Shown: positions 1 to 9,244 of the stretch, in pieces
Layout: every line of letters starts with the position of its first letter
Numbering within the stretch: the stretch's first letter is position 1
Source of the DNA: Mucilaginibacter flavidus
GTDB taxonomy: Bacteria > Bacteroidota > Bacteroidia > Sphingobacteriales > Sphingobacteriaceae
Direction: 5' to 3'
Length of the DNA stretch: 64,000 nucleotides
Assembly (NCBI RefSeq): GCF_024055575.1
Contig: NZ_JAMXOE010000010.1
Coordinates: 142,325 to 206,324, forward strand
Translations under genes and position numbers: made by a program
The notes under the pieces: generated by a model
What the model saw: the letters and a program-made list of their open reading frames with translations, nothing else
What the model was told of the DNA's origin: nothing
The model's database searches: none

Positions 1-1302
1 CAGGACCACAAAGCAGTAATTGATACAATTCGCGAAATAAATGCAGAATATAAAACCAACGTTGGCATATTAGCCGATTTGCAGGGCCCAAAAATCCGCA
101 TCGGCCTGGTTAAAGATGGCGGCATACACCTGGTTAACGGAACCTCAATAAATATTACCACCCACGAGCTTATAGGTGACGATAACCAGATATACATTAC
201 TTACCCTACATTTCCACAGGACGTAAAAGCCGACGAAATTATTTTGCTTGATGATGGTAAAATACAAATGCGCGTTATCAGCACCAACAGGGTAGATACA
301 GTTGTTTGCGAAGTGGTACATGGTGGCATTTTAACATCGCGCAAGGGCGTTAACCTGCCAAATACCAAGGTGTCTATCCCAAGCTTAACCGAAGAAGATA
401 TTGAGAACCTTAAATATGCGTTGGAATGGGATGTTGATTGGGTGGGACTTTCGTTTGTGCGTACCGGCCAGGATATATTGGAACTTAAAAAGATTATAGC
501 TGAAAGCGGCAAAGCCGCCAAAGTAATTGCCAAGGTTGAGAAGCCGGAGGCTATTGATAATATAGATGAAATTATAGCTGCTACTGATGGCGTTATGGTT
601 GCGCGCGGCGATCTGGGTGTTGAGATGCCACTTGAAGAAGTGCCTTTGTTGCAAAAAATGATTGCCCGCAAATGCCGCCTGGCATCAAAACCGGTAATTG
701 TGGCAACGCAGATGCTGGAGTCGATGATAACCACCCCGCGCCCTACCCGTGCTGAAGTGAATGACGTGGCCAACTCTGTGCTTGACGGTGCAGACGCAGT
801 AATGCTAAGCGGTGAAACGTCGGTAGGGGAGTTCCCGGTAATAGTTATTGAAACTATGGCTAAAATTATACGTAACGTTGAAGAGCTGGGGTATCCTTTC
901 AACAGCAAGAGTGACGTTACAGATGCTTCGTCACCCGATTACCTGAGTAATGCGCTTTGCGGATCGGCAGTGTACCTGGCCGAGCACACCAATGCAGCCG
1001 GTATCGTTTCTATGACTACCTCGGGCTATACTGCCTTTGAAATATCGAGCTACAGGCCTAAAGCAGGCACCTATATCTTTACTGCCAACAAGCACCTGTT
1101 AAATGCATTAAGTTTGTTATGGGGTGTACGTACTTTTTATTATGATAAAGATGAAAGTACCGACCAAACTATTGCTGATGTAAATAACATGCTTAAAGAA
1201 GCCAGCCTGGTACAGGAAGGTGATGTGGTAATTAACACAGCATCGGTGCCAATTTTGAAAAAGGCGAAAACAAATATGCTGAAGGTTACTGTGGTTGATT
1301 AA
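1..1302 (+). CDS. pyk: Pyruvate kinase, 5'-truncated by the window edge
   Basis: Catalyses phosphoenolpyruvate + ADP to pyruvate + ATP, the last step of glycolysis, in the cytosol. The reading frame is open from base 1, so the start codon lies upstream; about 433 residues are visible of a family that usually has 470-480. Recognisable family segments in order are ADLQGPKIRIG in the barrel, the B domain, the IAKVEKPEAIDNIDEII strand, the metal/substrate loop VARGDLGVEMP and ATQMLESM. The C-terminal domain follows and the gene ends at a strong terminator. Pgk and GapDH also lie in this window but are not in the same operon. Identification is firm; only the N-terminus is unseen. Confidence 0.96.
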   Translation, partial: QDHKAVIDTIREINAEYKTNVGILADLQGPKIRIGLVKDGGIHLVNGTSINITTHELIGDDNQIYITYPTFPQDVKADEIILLDDGKIQMRVISTNRVDTVVCEVVHGGILTSRKGVNLPNTKVSIPSLTEEDIENLKYALEWDVDWVGLSFVRTGQDILELKKIIAESGKAAKVIAKVEKPEAIDNIDEIIAATDGVMVARGDLGVEMPLEEVPLLQKMIARKCRLASKPVIVATQMLESMITTPRPTRAEVNDVANSVLDGADAVMLSGETSVGEFPVIVIETMAKIIRNVEELGYPFNSKSDVTDASSPDYLSNALCGSAVYLAEHTNAAGIVSMTTSGYTAFEISSYRPKAGTYIFTANKHLLNALSLLWGVRTFYYDKDESTDQTIADVNNMLKEASLVQEGDVVINTASVPILKKAKTNMLKVTVVD

Positions 1303-1330
1303 GGCTGTTGTAAGAGTTATAAATATTATA

Positions 1331-1368
1331 AAGGTTGTATAGTTTAAGCTATACAACCTTTTTTTTTT
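1331..1368 (+). terminator. Rho-independent terminator of pyk
   Basis: A perfect 12-bp stem (1331-1342 with 1349-1360, starting AAGGTTGTATAG) has a 6-nt loop and is followed by eight T residues, 29 bases after the pyk stop codon. Confidence 0.93.
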
Positions 1369-1712
1369 AACGCCTGTAACGTTTAAAATTTTTACAATCT
1401 TAGTAAATCTCAGCCCTGCAAGCTTTTACTTTAAGCTTTTCTAACTTGGCGAAATAGTAATCCCAACAAATTCTTAATGTTGTCATATTGTAACTTTTTT
1501 GTTATCAAATAGACTACAATAACGAAGCCAAAGTTTAATTAGTATTTGATAATTGTTAAAACATTATACCCGTTGTAATAAATCGTATTGACTTCATTTT
1601 CCACATTACCCTACTCATTCTATCAACTTTATAAACATCTTTCCAAATCAATTTAAATAATTCGCACATTTGCATATCCGCATCCCGCACCTGCGGGACG
1701 CATAAATAAAGA
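1369..1712. other. Intergenic region upstream of the HAD/ACT gene
   Basis: AT-rich DNA with no convincing coding frame. The one clear structure is a small palindrome, CCCGCACCTGCGGG at 1685-1698, just before the next start codon. CACATTTG at about 1667-1674 resembles a Bacteroidota -7 element (TAnnTTTG) with one mismatch and could serve the downstream gene. Nothing else is recognised. Confidence 0.4.
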
Positions 1713-3005
1713 ATGGATCAATACTTTATTATAGATTTCGACAGCACGTTTACACAGGTTGAGGCTTTGGACGAACTGGCCCGCATTTCACTGAGACACC
1801 ACCCCGACCGCGAAAGCATATACAAACAAATAGAAGATTTAACCAATGCCAGCATGGAAGGCCGGCTGTCTTTTACCCAAAGTTTGGAAAATCGGGTTAA
1901 ACTTCTGCAAGCCAACCGCGAGCATCTGAAGCAATTAATTACTCATTTAAAGAAAAAAGTTTCCACGTCGTTTAGCCGTAATACCATATTTTTCAAAAAT
2001 CATGCAGATGAAGTACTGATTGTGTCAGGCGGATTTAAGGAATTTATAATACCAGTGGTAACTGAGTACCACATAAAAAAGGAAAATATTTACGCCAATA
2101 CCTTCGTGTTTGATGCCGATGGTAACATTATCGGCTACGACCGCGAAAACCCGCTAAGCCAGGAGGGCGGCAAGGTTAAGCTGCTAAAGGAATTAAACTT
2201 ACCGGGCGAAATATACGGTATAGGTGATGGCTATTCGGATTTTCAATTGAAAGAATCTGGAATGATTAAGAAGTTTTTTGCTTTCACCGAAAATATCGAG
2301 CGCAAATCCGTTGCGGAAAAAGCCGATCACATTACACCCAGTTTCGACGAGTTTTTGTTTATCAATAAGTTGCCGCGGGCAATATCATACCCTAAAAACC
2401 GCATCAAATGTTTGGTGGTGGGCGACGTAGAGGAAGAGGCCCTGGCTCAAATGAAAAAGGAAGGCTATAACATCCGCCATCGTGATAGCATAGACGAAAA
2501 ATACCTTGAAGAAGCCGGCATATTATTTTGTGACGAGGCACATCAGCCTACTCCTGAACAGGTGCAAAATGCGGGCCGGTTGAAGGTAATCGGTATTTTC
2601 GGCCGTATAAACAGCCGCAAACTAGCCGAAACTGCATGCGAAAACGGCGTTATTATTTTTGACGACCCTAAAAACAATCCGCGTAACGATGATTTTATCC
2701 CCAAAAGGGTAATGGCATTTATGAATGAAGGTAAAACCCATACCAGTTGCAACTTTCCCGATTTGCAGCCGCCGCGCGTAAGCAACGCACACCGCTTAAT
2801 TCACATTCACAAAAACGTGCCGGGCATATTGGCTAAAATCAATGACGTGTTTGCCCGTCACAATATTAATATAGTGGGTGAATTTTTGGTGACCAACCCG
2901 CAAATAGGCTACGTTATCACCGATGTTAACACAGGATATGATACAGAAGTGTTAAACGAATTGAAAGCGATAGAACATACCATTAAGTTTAGGTTGCTGT
3001 ATTAG
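1713..3005 (+). CDS. SerB-like HAD phosphatase fused to a partial SerA-like/ACT C-terminus
   Basis: A 430-residue two-part protein. Residues 1 to about 215 form a HAD-IB phosphatase: motif I DFDSTFT (Asp8/Asp10), motif II Ser in VSGGF, the motif III Lys region GGKVKLLKEL, and motif IV GDGYSDFQ. This predicts phosphoserine phosphatase activity, the last step of serine synthesis. Residues about 225-335 resemble the outer part of D-3-phosphoglycerate dehydrogenase but lack a complete NAD-binding core. The last ~90 residues match the SerA C-terminus (NAHRLIHIHKNVPGILAKIN), an ACT domain that usually senses serine. Inference: a phosphatase with its own serine-sensing regulatory module. Similar-length proteins exist in relatives, so it is probably not an assembly chimera. 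Serine as the ligand is not proven by sequence. Confidence 0.8.
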   Translation: MDQYFIIDFDSTFTQVEALDELARISLRHHPDRESIYKQIEDLTNASMEGRLSFTQSLENRVKLLQANREHLKQLITHLKKKVSTSFSRNTIFFKNHADEVLIVSGGFKEFIIPVVTEYHIKKENIYANTFVFDADGNIIGYDRENPLSQEGGKVKLLKELNLPGEIYGIGDGYSDFQLKESGMIKKFFAFTENIERKSVAEKADHITPSFDEFLFINKLPRAISYPKNRIKCLVVGDVEEEALAQMKKEGYNIRHRDSIDEKYLEEAGILFCDEAHQPTPEQVQNAGRLKVIGIFGRINSRKLAETACENGVIIFDDPKNNPRNDDFIPKRVMAFMNEGKTHTSCNFPDLQPPRVSNAHRLIHIHKNVPGILAKINDVFARHNINIVGEFLVTNPQIGYVITDVNTGYDTEVLNELKAIEHTIKFRLLY

Positions 3006-3091
3006 AGTTCATAGCCGCTGCAGCTTTACGCCGAGCTATGAACTAAACTGTTTATATCGCGCCAGTTCTACTATGAACTATGAACCATAAC
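3006..3091. repeat. Word-type imperfect inverted repeat between convergent genes
   Basis: Repeats of the words GAACTATGAAC and TATGAACTAA on the right side can pair with AGTTCATAG-type words on the left. It sits between the convergent HAD/ACT and uspA genes and may form a long hairpin acting as a shared terminator. Confidence 0.55.
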
Positions 3092-3565
3092 CTATGAACT
3101 AAACGGCACCACCAGCACCGGCACTTCAGAATGACGCACCACGTGTTCGGCTACGCTTCCCATTAGTAACCTGTCGAGCCCGTTGCGGCTGTGGGTGCCT
3201 ATAACTACCAGGTCGGCGCCAAATTCTTTGCTGCAATTGATTATGCCATCGGCTGTGGAGCCATATTCCGTAAAGTGCGTTACCGGCATGTCGGCTCCAA
3301 ATTTTTTAATAATGTTTTCTACAATCGTGCCCGCATGACTTTTCTGGATGTCCATTATTTCCATATCTTCAGCCATTGTAGAGGCCATGCCGGCGCCTAA
3401 TAAAGGGTCGATCGCGGCGGATGTCTGTGGTATCAGCATTGGTTCAATGATATTTACCACACCAACTTCAGCATTAAATTTATGTGCTAAATCAAAACCA
3501 TATTCGGCGGCATGTTCGGCGTATTTGCTATCGTCTATACCTATTAGTATTTTGCTGATTTTCAT
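3092..3565 (-). CDS. Universal stress protein (UspA family)
   Basis: A 157-residue single-domain Usp protein, the usual family length. It begins MKISKILIGIDDSKYAEHAA, the first strand and helix of the fold, and ends with the ATP-binding pattern G-x2-G-x9-G-S (GTHSRNGLDRLLMGSVAEHV) and the PVLVVP terminal strand. The ATP-binding glycines are intact, suggesting the nucleotide-binding subtype. Usp proteins are cytoplasmic factors induced by starvation or stress; no specific partner can be deduced here. It is transcribed alone, convergent with the HAD/ACT gene and divergent from tryptophan dioxygenase. Confidence 0.9.
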   Translation of the reverse strand: MKISKILIGIDDSKYAEHAAEYGFDLAHKFNAEVGVVNIIEPMLIPQTSAAIDPLLGAGMASTMAEDMEIMDIQKSHAGTIVENIIKKFGADMPVTHFTEYGSTADGIINCSKEFGADLVVIGTHSRNGLDRLLMGSVAEHVVRHSEVPVLVVPFSS

Positions 3566-3682
3566 ATCTGGAAGGATTGGCTATAAATATAATAACAAAC
3601 AGGCAACAATAAGTTTTGTTTATGCTGGTATTTTAACCCAATCACTTGAGCCCGTCAACTCCTGACTTAGAACTTTTCTTCC

Positions 3683-3690
3683 TACATTTG
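3683..3690 (+). promoter_or_regulatory. Candidate -7 element (TACATTTG)
   Basis: An exact match to the Bacteroidota -7 consensus TAnnTTTG. It lies only 3 nt before the ATG at 3694, so either the transcript is leaderless, a later start such as the Met at 3754 is used, or the match is fortuitous. No good -33 TTTG partner is seen at the usual distance. Confidence 0.35.
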
Positions 3691-3693
3691 CCC

Positions 3694-4650
3694 ATGCATT
3701 TCTCTCCCGAAATTGAAGAACGCCTGGCACAACTGCAGGAAAAATATGAAGCGATGGGCCAGGACATGGTGTCCTATCTTGATGGCTTGCTTTTCGCCGA
3801 CTTTTTAACTTATTGGGATTATATCCACCTGGATACCCTTTTAAGCTTGCAAAGCCCAAAAACGCCGTTCCCTGATGAGGAGATTTTCATTATGTACCAC
3901 CAGATTACGGAACTATATTTTAAGCTGGTATTGCATGAGTGTAAGCAGATCTCAGCAGCCAAGCCTTTAACCCCGGTATTTTTTACGGCTCGGCTAAAGC
4001 GTATCAACCAATACTTTGAGGCTTTGACGGCATCTTTTGGTATTATGGTTGATGGTATGGAGAAGGAGCAATTTTTAAAATTCCGGATGTCACTCCTTCC
4101 GGCAAGCGGCTTCCAGTCGGGCCAGTACAGGATGATAGAAATTTATGCCACCGACTTCATAAACCTGGTTGCTAAAGATAAACGCGGGGAGTTAGGGGCC
4201 GCATCTATTGAAGAACAGTTTGAGTATATCTACTGGAAGTTTGGAGCAACGGAACTTTCAACAGGTAAAAAAACCTTAACGCTCAAACAGTTCGAGAAAA
4301 AATATGCTGCAACCTTCATCAGTCTCGGCAAGGCCAATGCCACGAGTAATTTTTATTCGTTATATCATCAATTAAAAGCCAATGGATTGGCTACGCCGGA
4401 ACTTGAGGCGGAGTTAAAACAGCTTGACGTAAATGTAAATGTAAACTGGCCGCTGGTGCATTACAAATCGGCCGTACGGTACCTTAACCGTGAGCCGGAA
4501 GAAATTAAAGCAACTGGCGGCACTAACTGGCAGAAATACCTGCCTCCCCGTTTTCAGAAACGTATCTTTTATCCATCGCTTTGGAATGAACAGGAGTTTG
4601 AAAACTGGGGGAAGGCCTGGGTCGAGAAAGTGCTCAAAGAATTCAGGTAG
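3694..4650 (+). CDS. kynA: Tryptophan 2,3-dioxygenase family protein
   Basis: A heme dioxygenase that opens the indole ring of L-tryptophan to N-formylkynurenine, the first step of the kynurenine pathway. The family signature is clear: TYWDYIHLDTLLSLQ followed by a DEEIFIMYHQITELYFKLVLHE-type helix pair, then RMSLLPASGFQSGQYRMIE, which includes the conserved SGFQS substrate loop. About 318 residues from the chosen ATG at 3694; the frame is open back to a TTG at 3646, but those extra residues do not look family-like. No other kyn genes are adjacent. Anthranilate or NAD synthesis as the purpose cannot be decided here. Confidence 0.9.
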   Translation: MHFSPEIEERLAQLQEKYEAMGQDMVSYLDGLLFADFLTYWDYIHLDTLLSLQSPKTPFPDEEIFIMYHQITELYFKLVLHECKQISAAKPLTPVFFTARLKRINQYFEALTASFGIMVDGMEKEQFLKFRMSLLPASGFQSGQYRMIEIYATDFINLVAKDKRGELGAASIEEQFEYIYWKFGATELSTGKKTLTLKQFEKKYAATFISLGKANATSNFYSLYHQLKANGLATPELEAELKQLDVNVNVNWPLVHYKSAVRYLNREPEEIKATGGTNWQKYLPPRFQKRIFYPSLWNEQEFENWGKAWVEKVLKEFR

Positions 4651-4791
4651 ATTAACTAATGGATTTTAACCGGGCATCCTGACAAAATTCATTTTGCAAT
4701 TGTAAAAAAAATCGGCAATGGCTTGTGAATCATCTACTATGAGCAAAAATTTTCCTACCTTGCCATTTTTCGAATTAAATACACTAAGGCC

Positions 4792-5856
4792 ATGACCGAA
4801 ACGCTGGACATCAAAATCACTAAAACCAATCATTCCCGTTTACAAGAAACGGATTTCAGTAATCTGCCCTTTGGGCGCACATTTTCAGACCATATGTTTG
4901 TGGCCGACTATATTGACGGCGAATGGAAAAATTTTGAGATTGTGCCTTACGGCGAAATTGGTTTAAGCCCCGCTATTTCGGCATTACACTATGGCCAGGC
5001 ATTTTTTGAAGGAATAAAAGCGTACAAGCATGCCGACGGGCAGGTTACTATTTTCCGCCCGGAAAAAAACGCTATCCGCTTTAACAAATCAGCTGAGCGT
5101 TTGTGCATGCCTGCGCTGCCCGAAGAAATATTTATACAGTCAATAGCCGCAGTTGTAGATATCGACCGCGATTGGGTGCCGTCAAAAGCACATCACGCTT
5201 TGTATATAAGGCCGTTTATGTTTGCCACCGACCCTTATTTGGGTGTAGCACCATCAGCCACCTATAAATATATGGTATTGATTGGTCCGGTTGGTCCGTA
5301 CTTTTCAAAAACCCTGAGAGTTAAGATTGAAACACATTACACCCGCGCTGCAGAGGGCGGTATGGGCTATGCAAAGTCGGCCGGAAACTATGGCGGTAGC
5401 ATGCTGCCTGCCAAAAAGGCCACAGAAGAAGGCTTTGACCAGTTGATTTGGACCGATGCCAAGAATCATGAATATGTTGAGGAAATGGGTGCTGCGAACG
5501 TAATGTTTGTGCTTGACGGTAAACTGATAACTCCATCAACCCGCGATACCATTTTAGATGGTGTAACCCGCGACACTGTATTAACCCTTGCCCGCGAGTG
5601 GGGTATGGAAGTTGAAGAACGCCGTGTATCTGTTGCCGAAATTATTGAGGGTGCAAAGACCGGTAAACTACAGGATGCTTTTGGTGCAGGTACTGCCGCT
5701 ACCATTGCCCCTGTAGGTTCGATAAGCTATAATGGTGAAGAATATTTTTTAAGCGATCCGAAAACCCGCGAATTTTCGCAAAAAGTGTTAAGCGAACTTG
5801 ATGCCATTAAATACGGCCGTGTTGCTGATACACATGGATGGAATTATATGGTGTAG
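4792..5856 (+). CDS. ilvE: Branched-chain amino acid aminotransferase
   Basis: PLP-dependent class IV aminotransferase interconverting Val/Leu/Ile and their 2-oxo acids with glutamate/2-oxoglutarate. At 354 residues it matches the longer BCAT subtype (IlvE2, mitochondrial-like). Visible markers are the YGQAFFEGIKAY segment near residue 65, the PLP-lysine region YAKSAGNYGGS, the EEMGAANVMFV strand and GTAATIAPVG phosphate loop. It stands alone as a transcription unit and ends in a hairpin terminator. Confident assignment. Confidence 0.95.
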   Translation: MTETLDIKITKTNHSRLQETDFSNLPFGRTFSDHMFVADYIDGEWKNFEIVPYGEIGLSPAISALHYGQAFFEGIKAYKHADGQVTIFRPEKNAIRFNKSAERLCMPALPEEIFIQSIAAVVDIDRDWVPSKAHHALYIRPFMFATDPYLGVAPSATYKYMVLIGPVGPYFSKTLRVKIETHYTRAAEGGMGYAKSAGNYGGSMLPAKKATEEGFDQLIWTDAKNHEYVEEMGAANVMFVLDGKLITPSTRDTILDGVTRDTVLTLAREWGMEVEERRVSVAEIIEGAKTGKLQDAFGAGTAATIAPVGSISYNGEEYFLSDPKTREFSQKVLSELDAIKYGRVADTHGWNYMV

Positions 5857-5880
5857 TTAGCACCAATGGTTAGAGACCAG

Positions 5881-5926
5881 AGGTCGGAAATCAGGAAAGA
5901 ACAAGCCTGGTTTCTGACCTTTTCTT
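5881..5926 (+). terminator. Terminator after ilvE
   Basis: A 15-bp imperfect stem (5881-5895 with 5906-5920, two G-U type mismatches), a 10-nt loop and a T-rich tail (TTTTCTTT). The left arm contains GGTCGGAAATCAGG, in the same word-repeat style as other boundaries here. Confidence 0.75.
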
Positions 5927-5943
5927 TATCATAACCTTGAACG

Positions 5944-6225
5944 CTACTCTACGCTTACGGTTAAACCTTCCTGCTGCAAAATTTTGCGGTAAACTTCCAC
6001 TTCGGTAAACGAACCTTCCAAAACCGCGCATTTACCTTCGTTGTGAACTTTCCACGCTATCTTTTCGGCCTGCGATTCTGAGTAGTCGAGGTACTTCATC
6101 ATACAAAAAATCACGTGGTCGAACGTATTGTGGTCGTCGTTCCATAAAATAAGGCGGTGCATTTCCTTTAGCCCCGCCAAAATCTCCTCAAGGGTGAGGG
6201 TTTCTTCCTGTACTTCAGTTGGCAT
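5944..6225 (-). CDS. clpS: ATP-dependent Clp protease adaptor ClpS
   Basis: A 93-residue cytosolic adaptor that delivers N-degron substrates to ClpA/ClpAP-type unfoldases. The core LILWNDDHNTFDHVIFCMMKYL contains the N-end-rule pocket region (NDDxxTxxxV), and SQAEKIAWKVHNEGKCAV gives the second helix and the H-x-x-G motif. Length is typical. It is a single gene, convergent with ilvE across the terminator and divergent from the secreted Gly-rich gene. No Clp subunit is nearby. Confidence 0.93.
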   Translation of the reverse strand: MPTEVQEETLTLEEILAGLKEMHRLILWNDDHNTFDHVIFCMMKYLDYSESQAEKIAWKVHNEGKCAVLEGSFTEVEVYRKILQQEGLTVSVE

Positions 6226-6309
6226 ACGTATCTACAAATTTACTCAAAATCTATAATAAAGCAGTCATAATAATGTTCTATTGCGGCTTTAAAGCCATAA
6301 TTTTATTTG

Positions 6310-7143
6310 ATGAGAGCATATATCCCCTACATTGCCTTTGGCTTGCTTTTGCAGGTAACAACTTTGCGGCTAAACGCCCAGTCAATTACAACATTACAAG
6401 CCCCGCCCACTAATATTATGATAGATGGCTCCATTAAAGAGTGGGGCGACAGCCTAAGGTATTATAATGCCGAAAAGCGGATTAGCTATGCCATTGCCAA
6501 CAGCAAAGACACCTTGTATATGGCCATGCGTGTTAACGATCGCAGCGAGCAAATCCGGATATTAAAGGCCGGTGCCACCTTCAGTATTAACACCAAAGGG
6601 AAAAAGAAAGAAAGCTTTAGTATAACATTTCCACTGGCAACAAACGGAAATACATCGCCATTAAATCCCCCAACAGATGGCGATGGAAAGGAAAATCATG
6701 AAGCTTTAATGCAGGCCGTTTTAACCGTACTGCGCGGTATAAAAGCCGATGGCTTTAAAGACATTGAAGATGATATGATTACCACCAGCAACACTTATGG
6801 TATAAAAACAGCATTGGATTACGACGATAAGGGTTATCTGGTTTGCGAAGTGGCTATTCCGCTGGTGCTTTTTCACGCAGACGGCGATTCAGCAAAAAAC
6901 GAATGGGCATTCAATTTTAAAATAAATGGCATAACCAGGCCTGCAACACAGGGCGAAGGGCAGGAAGGTGGCCGCGGCGGACGCGGTGGTGGTGGTGGTG
7001 GTGGCGGAGGTCGTGGAAGTCACGGTGGCGGAGGCGGCAGGGGGAGCCGTGGCGGGGGCATGGGCGGGGCCGGCGGAACCCAAGACCGCAGCGCGTTGTT
7101 TGCATCTGAAGATTTTTGGGAGAAGTTTTATTTGGCGAAATGA
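6310..7143 (+). CDS. Secreted hypothetical protein with glycine-rich tail
   Basis: About 277 residues from the ATG at 6310. An N-terminal hydrophobic segment (residues ~3-17) is followed by an Ala-containing cleavage-like site, suggesting export. Residues about 30-215 form a beta-rich domain reading IMIDGSIKEWGDSLRYY...LYMAMRVNDRS, reminiscent of family 9 carbohydrate-binding-like (CBM9/DOMON) folds; this resemblance is by pattern only. Residues about 220-265 are almost entirely Gly/Arg (a long GGRGGRGGG-type run) encoded by GGN/CGN repeats, after which a short conserved-looking tail ends in FWEKFYLAK. No enzyme motif is seen. The Gly-rich run may vary in length by slippage. Function unknown. 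Confidence 0.75.
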   Translation: MRAYIPYIAFGLLLQVTTLRLNAQSITTLQAPPTNIMIDGSIKEWGDSLRYYNAEKRISYAIANSKDTLYMAMRVNDRSEQIRILKAGATFSINTKGKKKESFSITFPLATNGNTSPLNPPTDGDGKENHEALMQAVLTVLRGIKADGFKDIEDDMITTSNTYGIKTALDYDDKGYLVCEVAIPLVLFHADGDSAKNEWAFNFKINGITRPATQGEGQEGGRGGRGGGGGGGGGRGSHGGGGGRGSRGGGMGGAGGTQDRSALFASEDFWEKFYLAK

Positions 7144-7155
7144 AAAAACAATCAG

Positions 7156-7193
7156 AAATAACCCGGCAAATGATTTCGCCGGGTTATTTTTCA
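7156..7193. terminator. Bidirectional terminator
   Basis: A perfect 12-bp inverted repeat (7156-7167 with 7178-7189, AAATAACCCGGC) with a 10-nt loop and T-rich flanks on the plus side, between the convergent Gly-rich and CocE-type genes. Confidence 0.88.
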
Positions 7194-7201
7194 CTATTTA
7201 A

Positions 7202-9077
7202 TTATTCTGTTACCCTTACCTTCAAGAAACTTGGGTTTGCCTTTGATGTGTAAACCCGGTGTGTTGCTTTTTTAAAGGCAGTGCTGTCACATTTCATAAT
7301 GTCTACAAAAGTTTGCGGGTTGCGGTCAATCAGCGGGAACCAGGTGCTTTGTACCTGCACCATTATTTTGTGGCCTTTTTTAAAGGTATGCAATACATCC
7401 TGCAGTTCCCAATTTACCGGGGTGACTTTGCCGGGGGTAAACGGTTCCGGTTTTTCAATTGAGACGCGATACTTGCCGCGGATCGGCTCGCTGCGTACCA
7501 TTTGCTGGTAACCAGCCATCTTTACATCCTTTCCGGTAAATTTATTGTTCGATGCCGTATCGGGATAAACATCCAAAACCTTCACCACAAAATCGGCATC
7601 GGTGCCGGTGGTTGATACTTTTAGGTTTGCCCAAATGTTGCCGGCTATAGTAACGTCCTTGTCCAGTACATCTGTTGTATAGTTGAGCAAATCTTTCCGG
7701 TCAGCCAAAAAGCGCTGGTCGGCGGTCATGTATTCGCGGTCCATGTCCATGCTTTTATGATTCAGGAATGGTATCGGGTTATTAGGATCTGATACATATT
7801 CATCATAACTATCCTTGCCATCGGCAGGTGCATTAAACGACAGTTTTCCGCCGGGCAGTAGATACAGTTGCCTCTCTTCGGCCTCTTTTGGTGGCCAGGT
7901 TTTATACTCTTTCCATTTGTTTACGCCCGTTTTCAAAAGTATTGACCGGGGCAATGTTCATATCTGTACCTTTCAGGTAATGACTAAAGAATTTAAATTC
8001 GATATCGTCCCTATAATGCGGGCCGGTTGGGCCGCCAAAATCAACATCGCCCAGGTGATCGCCTGCGCCGCGTGCCCAGCCGCCGTGTACCCAGGGACCC
8101 ATGGCAAAGTAAATTGGTGTTTTAGGATTACTCTTTACCAGTGTTTTGTAGGTGTTTATGGCACCATATAAATCCTCGGCATCGTACCAGCCGCCGGTAA
8201 CTAATACAGCGGTTTTAATATCGTGCAGGTGATATAACACATTGCGGTCTTTCCAGTGCTGGTCGTAATCCGGGTGGTCCATCATTTCGTTCCAAAGGCG
8301 GATGGTATCTTTATAATACTTGTCGTTTGTGTTTTTCATTGGGCCCATCTTCAAAAAGAAGTCGTACCCATCATTAGTGCCCGGGTTAAACCGACCGCCG
8401 CGACGTTGGGTTGGTTTATCATCCTGCCTGTTGGTAAAACCTGGGTAAAACCCAAAGTTGGCTACCAAAAAGAATGCACCATTGTGCCAGCCGTCATCGC
8501 GCCATAAATCAGACATAGGTGCCTGGGGTGATGCCGCTACTAAAGCCGGGTGGCGGCTTAACAAGGCAGCGGTTGTATAAAAACCAGGGTACGATATACC
8601 CCAAACACCCACTTTCCCTGTATTGTTCGGTATGTTTTTTAGCAGCCACTCGATGGTATCGTAAGTGTCGGTGCCTTCATCAACATCGGTATTGGCGCTG
8701 TGGTCTTCCTTTTCGGGCATCATTTCTTCAAAGATACCTTCGCTCATGTAGCGGCCGCGTACATCCTGGTAAACAAAAATATAACCATCGTGCACAAAGG
8801 CCGGCGAAGGGCCAATACTGCCTTTATACTTATCGGCACCATAGGGACCTACGCTGTAAGGGGTGCGGTCCATCATAAAAGGATATTTCTTCGATTGGTC
8901 CTTAGGCACGTAAACCGAAGTGAATAGCTTTTTGCCATCACGCATCGGGATTTGATATTCGTATTTTGTGTAGTTGTCCTTTACGTACGTGGCTTCGGCG
9001 TTGTTGCCGCCTGGCTGGGCGAAGGTTACGGGCGCTAAAAGCGTAAAGCAAAAAGCAAGAAGTAAAAGTTTTTTCAT
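7202..9077 (-). pseudogene. CocE/NonD family (S15-like) secreted hydrolase, frameshifted
   Basis: Two overlapping frames together encode one ~620-residue alpha/beta hydrolase of the X-Pro dipeptidyl-peptidase/CocE family. The first (7902-9077) has a signal peptide (residues 1-20, ending VTFA-Q), the oxyanion region YQDVRGRYMSEG and the nucleophile elbow GISYPG (Ser162). The second (7202-7954) carries the C-terminal jelly-roll domain (DFVVKVLDVYP; FTPGKVTPVNWELQDVLHTF). The frames join at the T-run 7930-7933: removing one base restores ...NTFETGVNKWKEY. A single homopolymer indel is either a recent inactivating mutation or a sequencing error. If intact, it would cleave peptides or esters in the periplasm or outside. 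Confidence 0.88.
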
Positions 9078-9113
9078 TATCCGTTATTAACGCTTAAAAG
9101 TAAGCATTTAAAC

Positions 9114-9141
9114 AAAAAAGACAACCGGTTTGGGTTGTCTT
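9114..9141 (-). terminator. Terminator of pgk
   Basis: A 9-bp stem (9118-9126 with 9133-9141, AAGACAACC) followed on the minus strand by a T-run (9114-9117). It lies downstream of pgk. Confidence 0.78.
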
Positions 9142-9157
9142 CATAAAATCGTTACGT

Positions 9158-9243
9158 TATTGATGAGTTGATTTGAAGATTTGGTAATTTGAAGATTGCA
9201 AGCGCTTTATCATCTTCAAATCAGCTCATTTTCAAATCATCAA
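9158..9243. repeat. Word-type inverted repeat after pgk
   Basis: Left-side words TTGATTTGAAGATTTGG and TTTGAAGATT face right-side words ATCTTCAAATCAGC and TTTCAAATCATCAAAT. The two arms can form a long imperfect hairpin around a ~15-nt centre. Confidence 0.6.
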
Positions 9244-9244
9244 A

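Noticed and set aside
6889..7201. Alternative frames on both strands over the Gly-rich tail
   Set aside because: Long open frames here follow from GGN/CGN repeats; the plus-strand frame with signal peptide and stop before the terminator is the sensible one.
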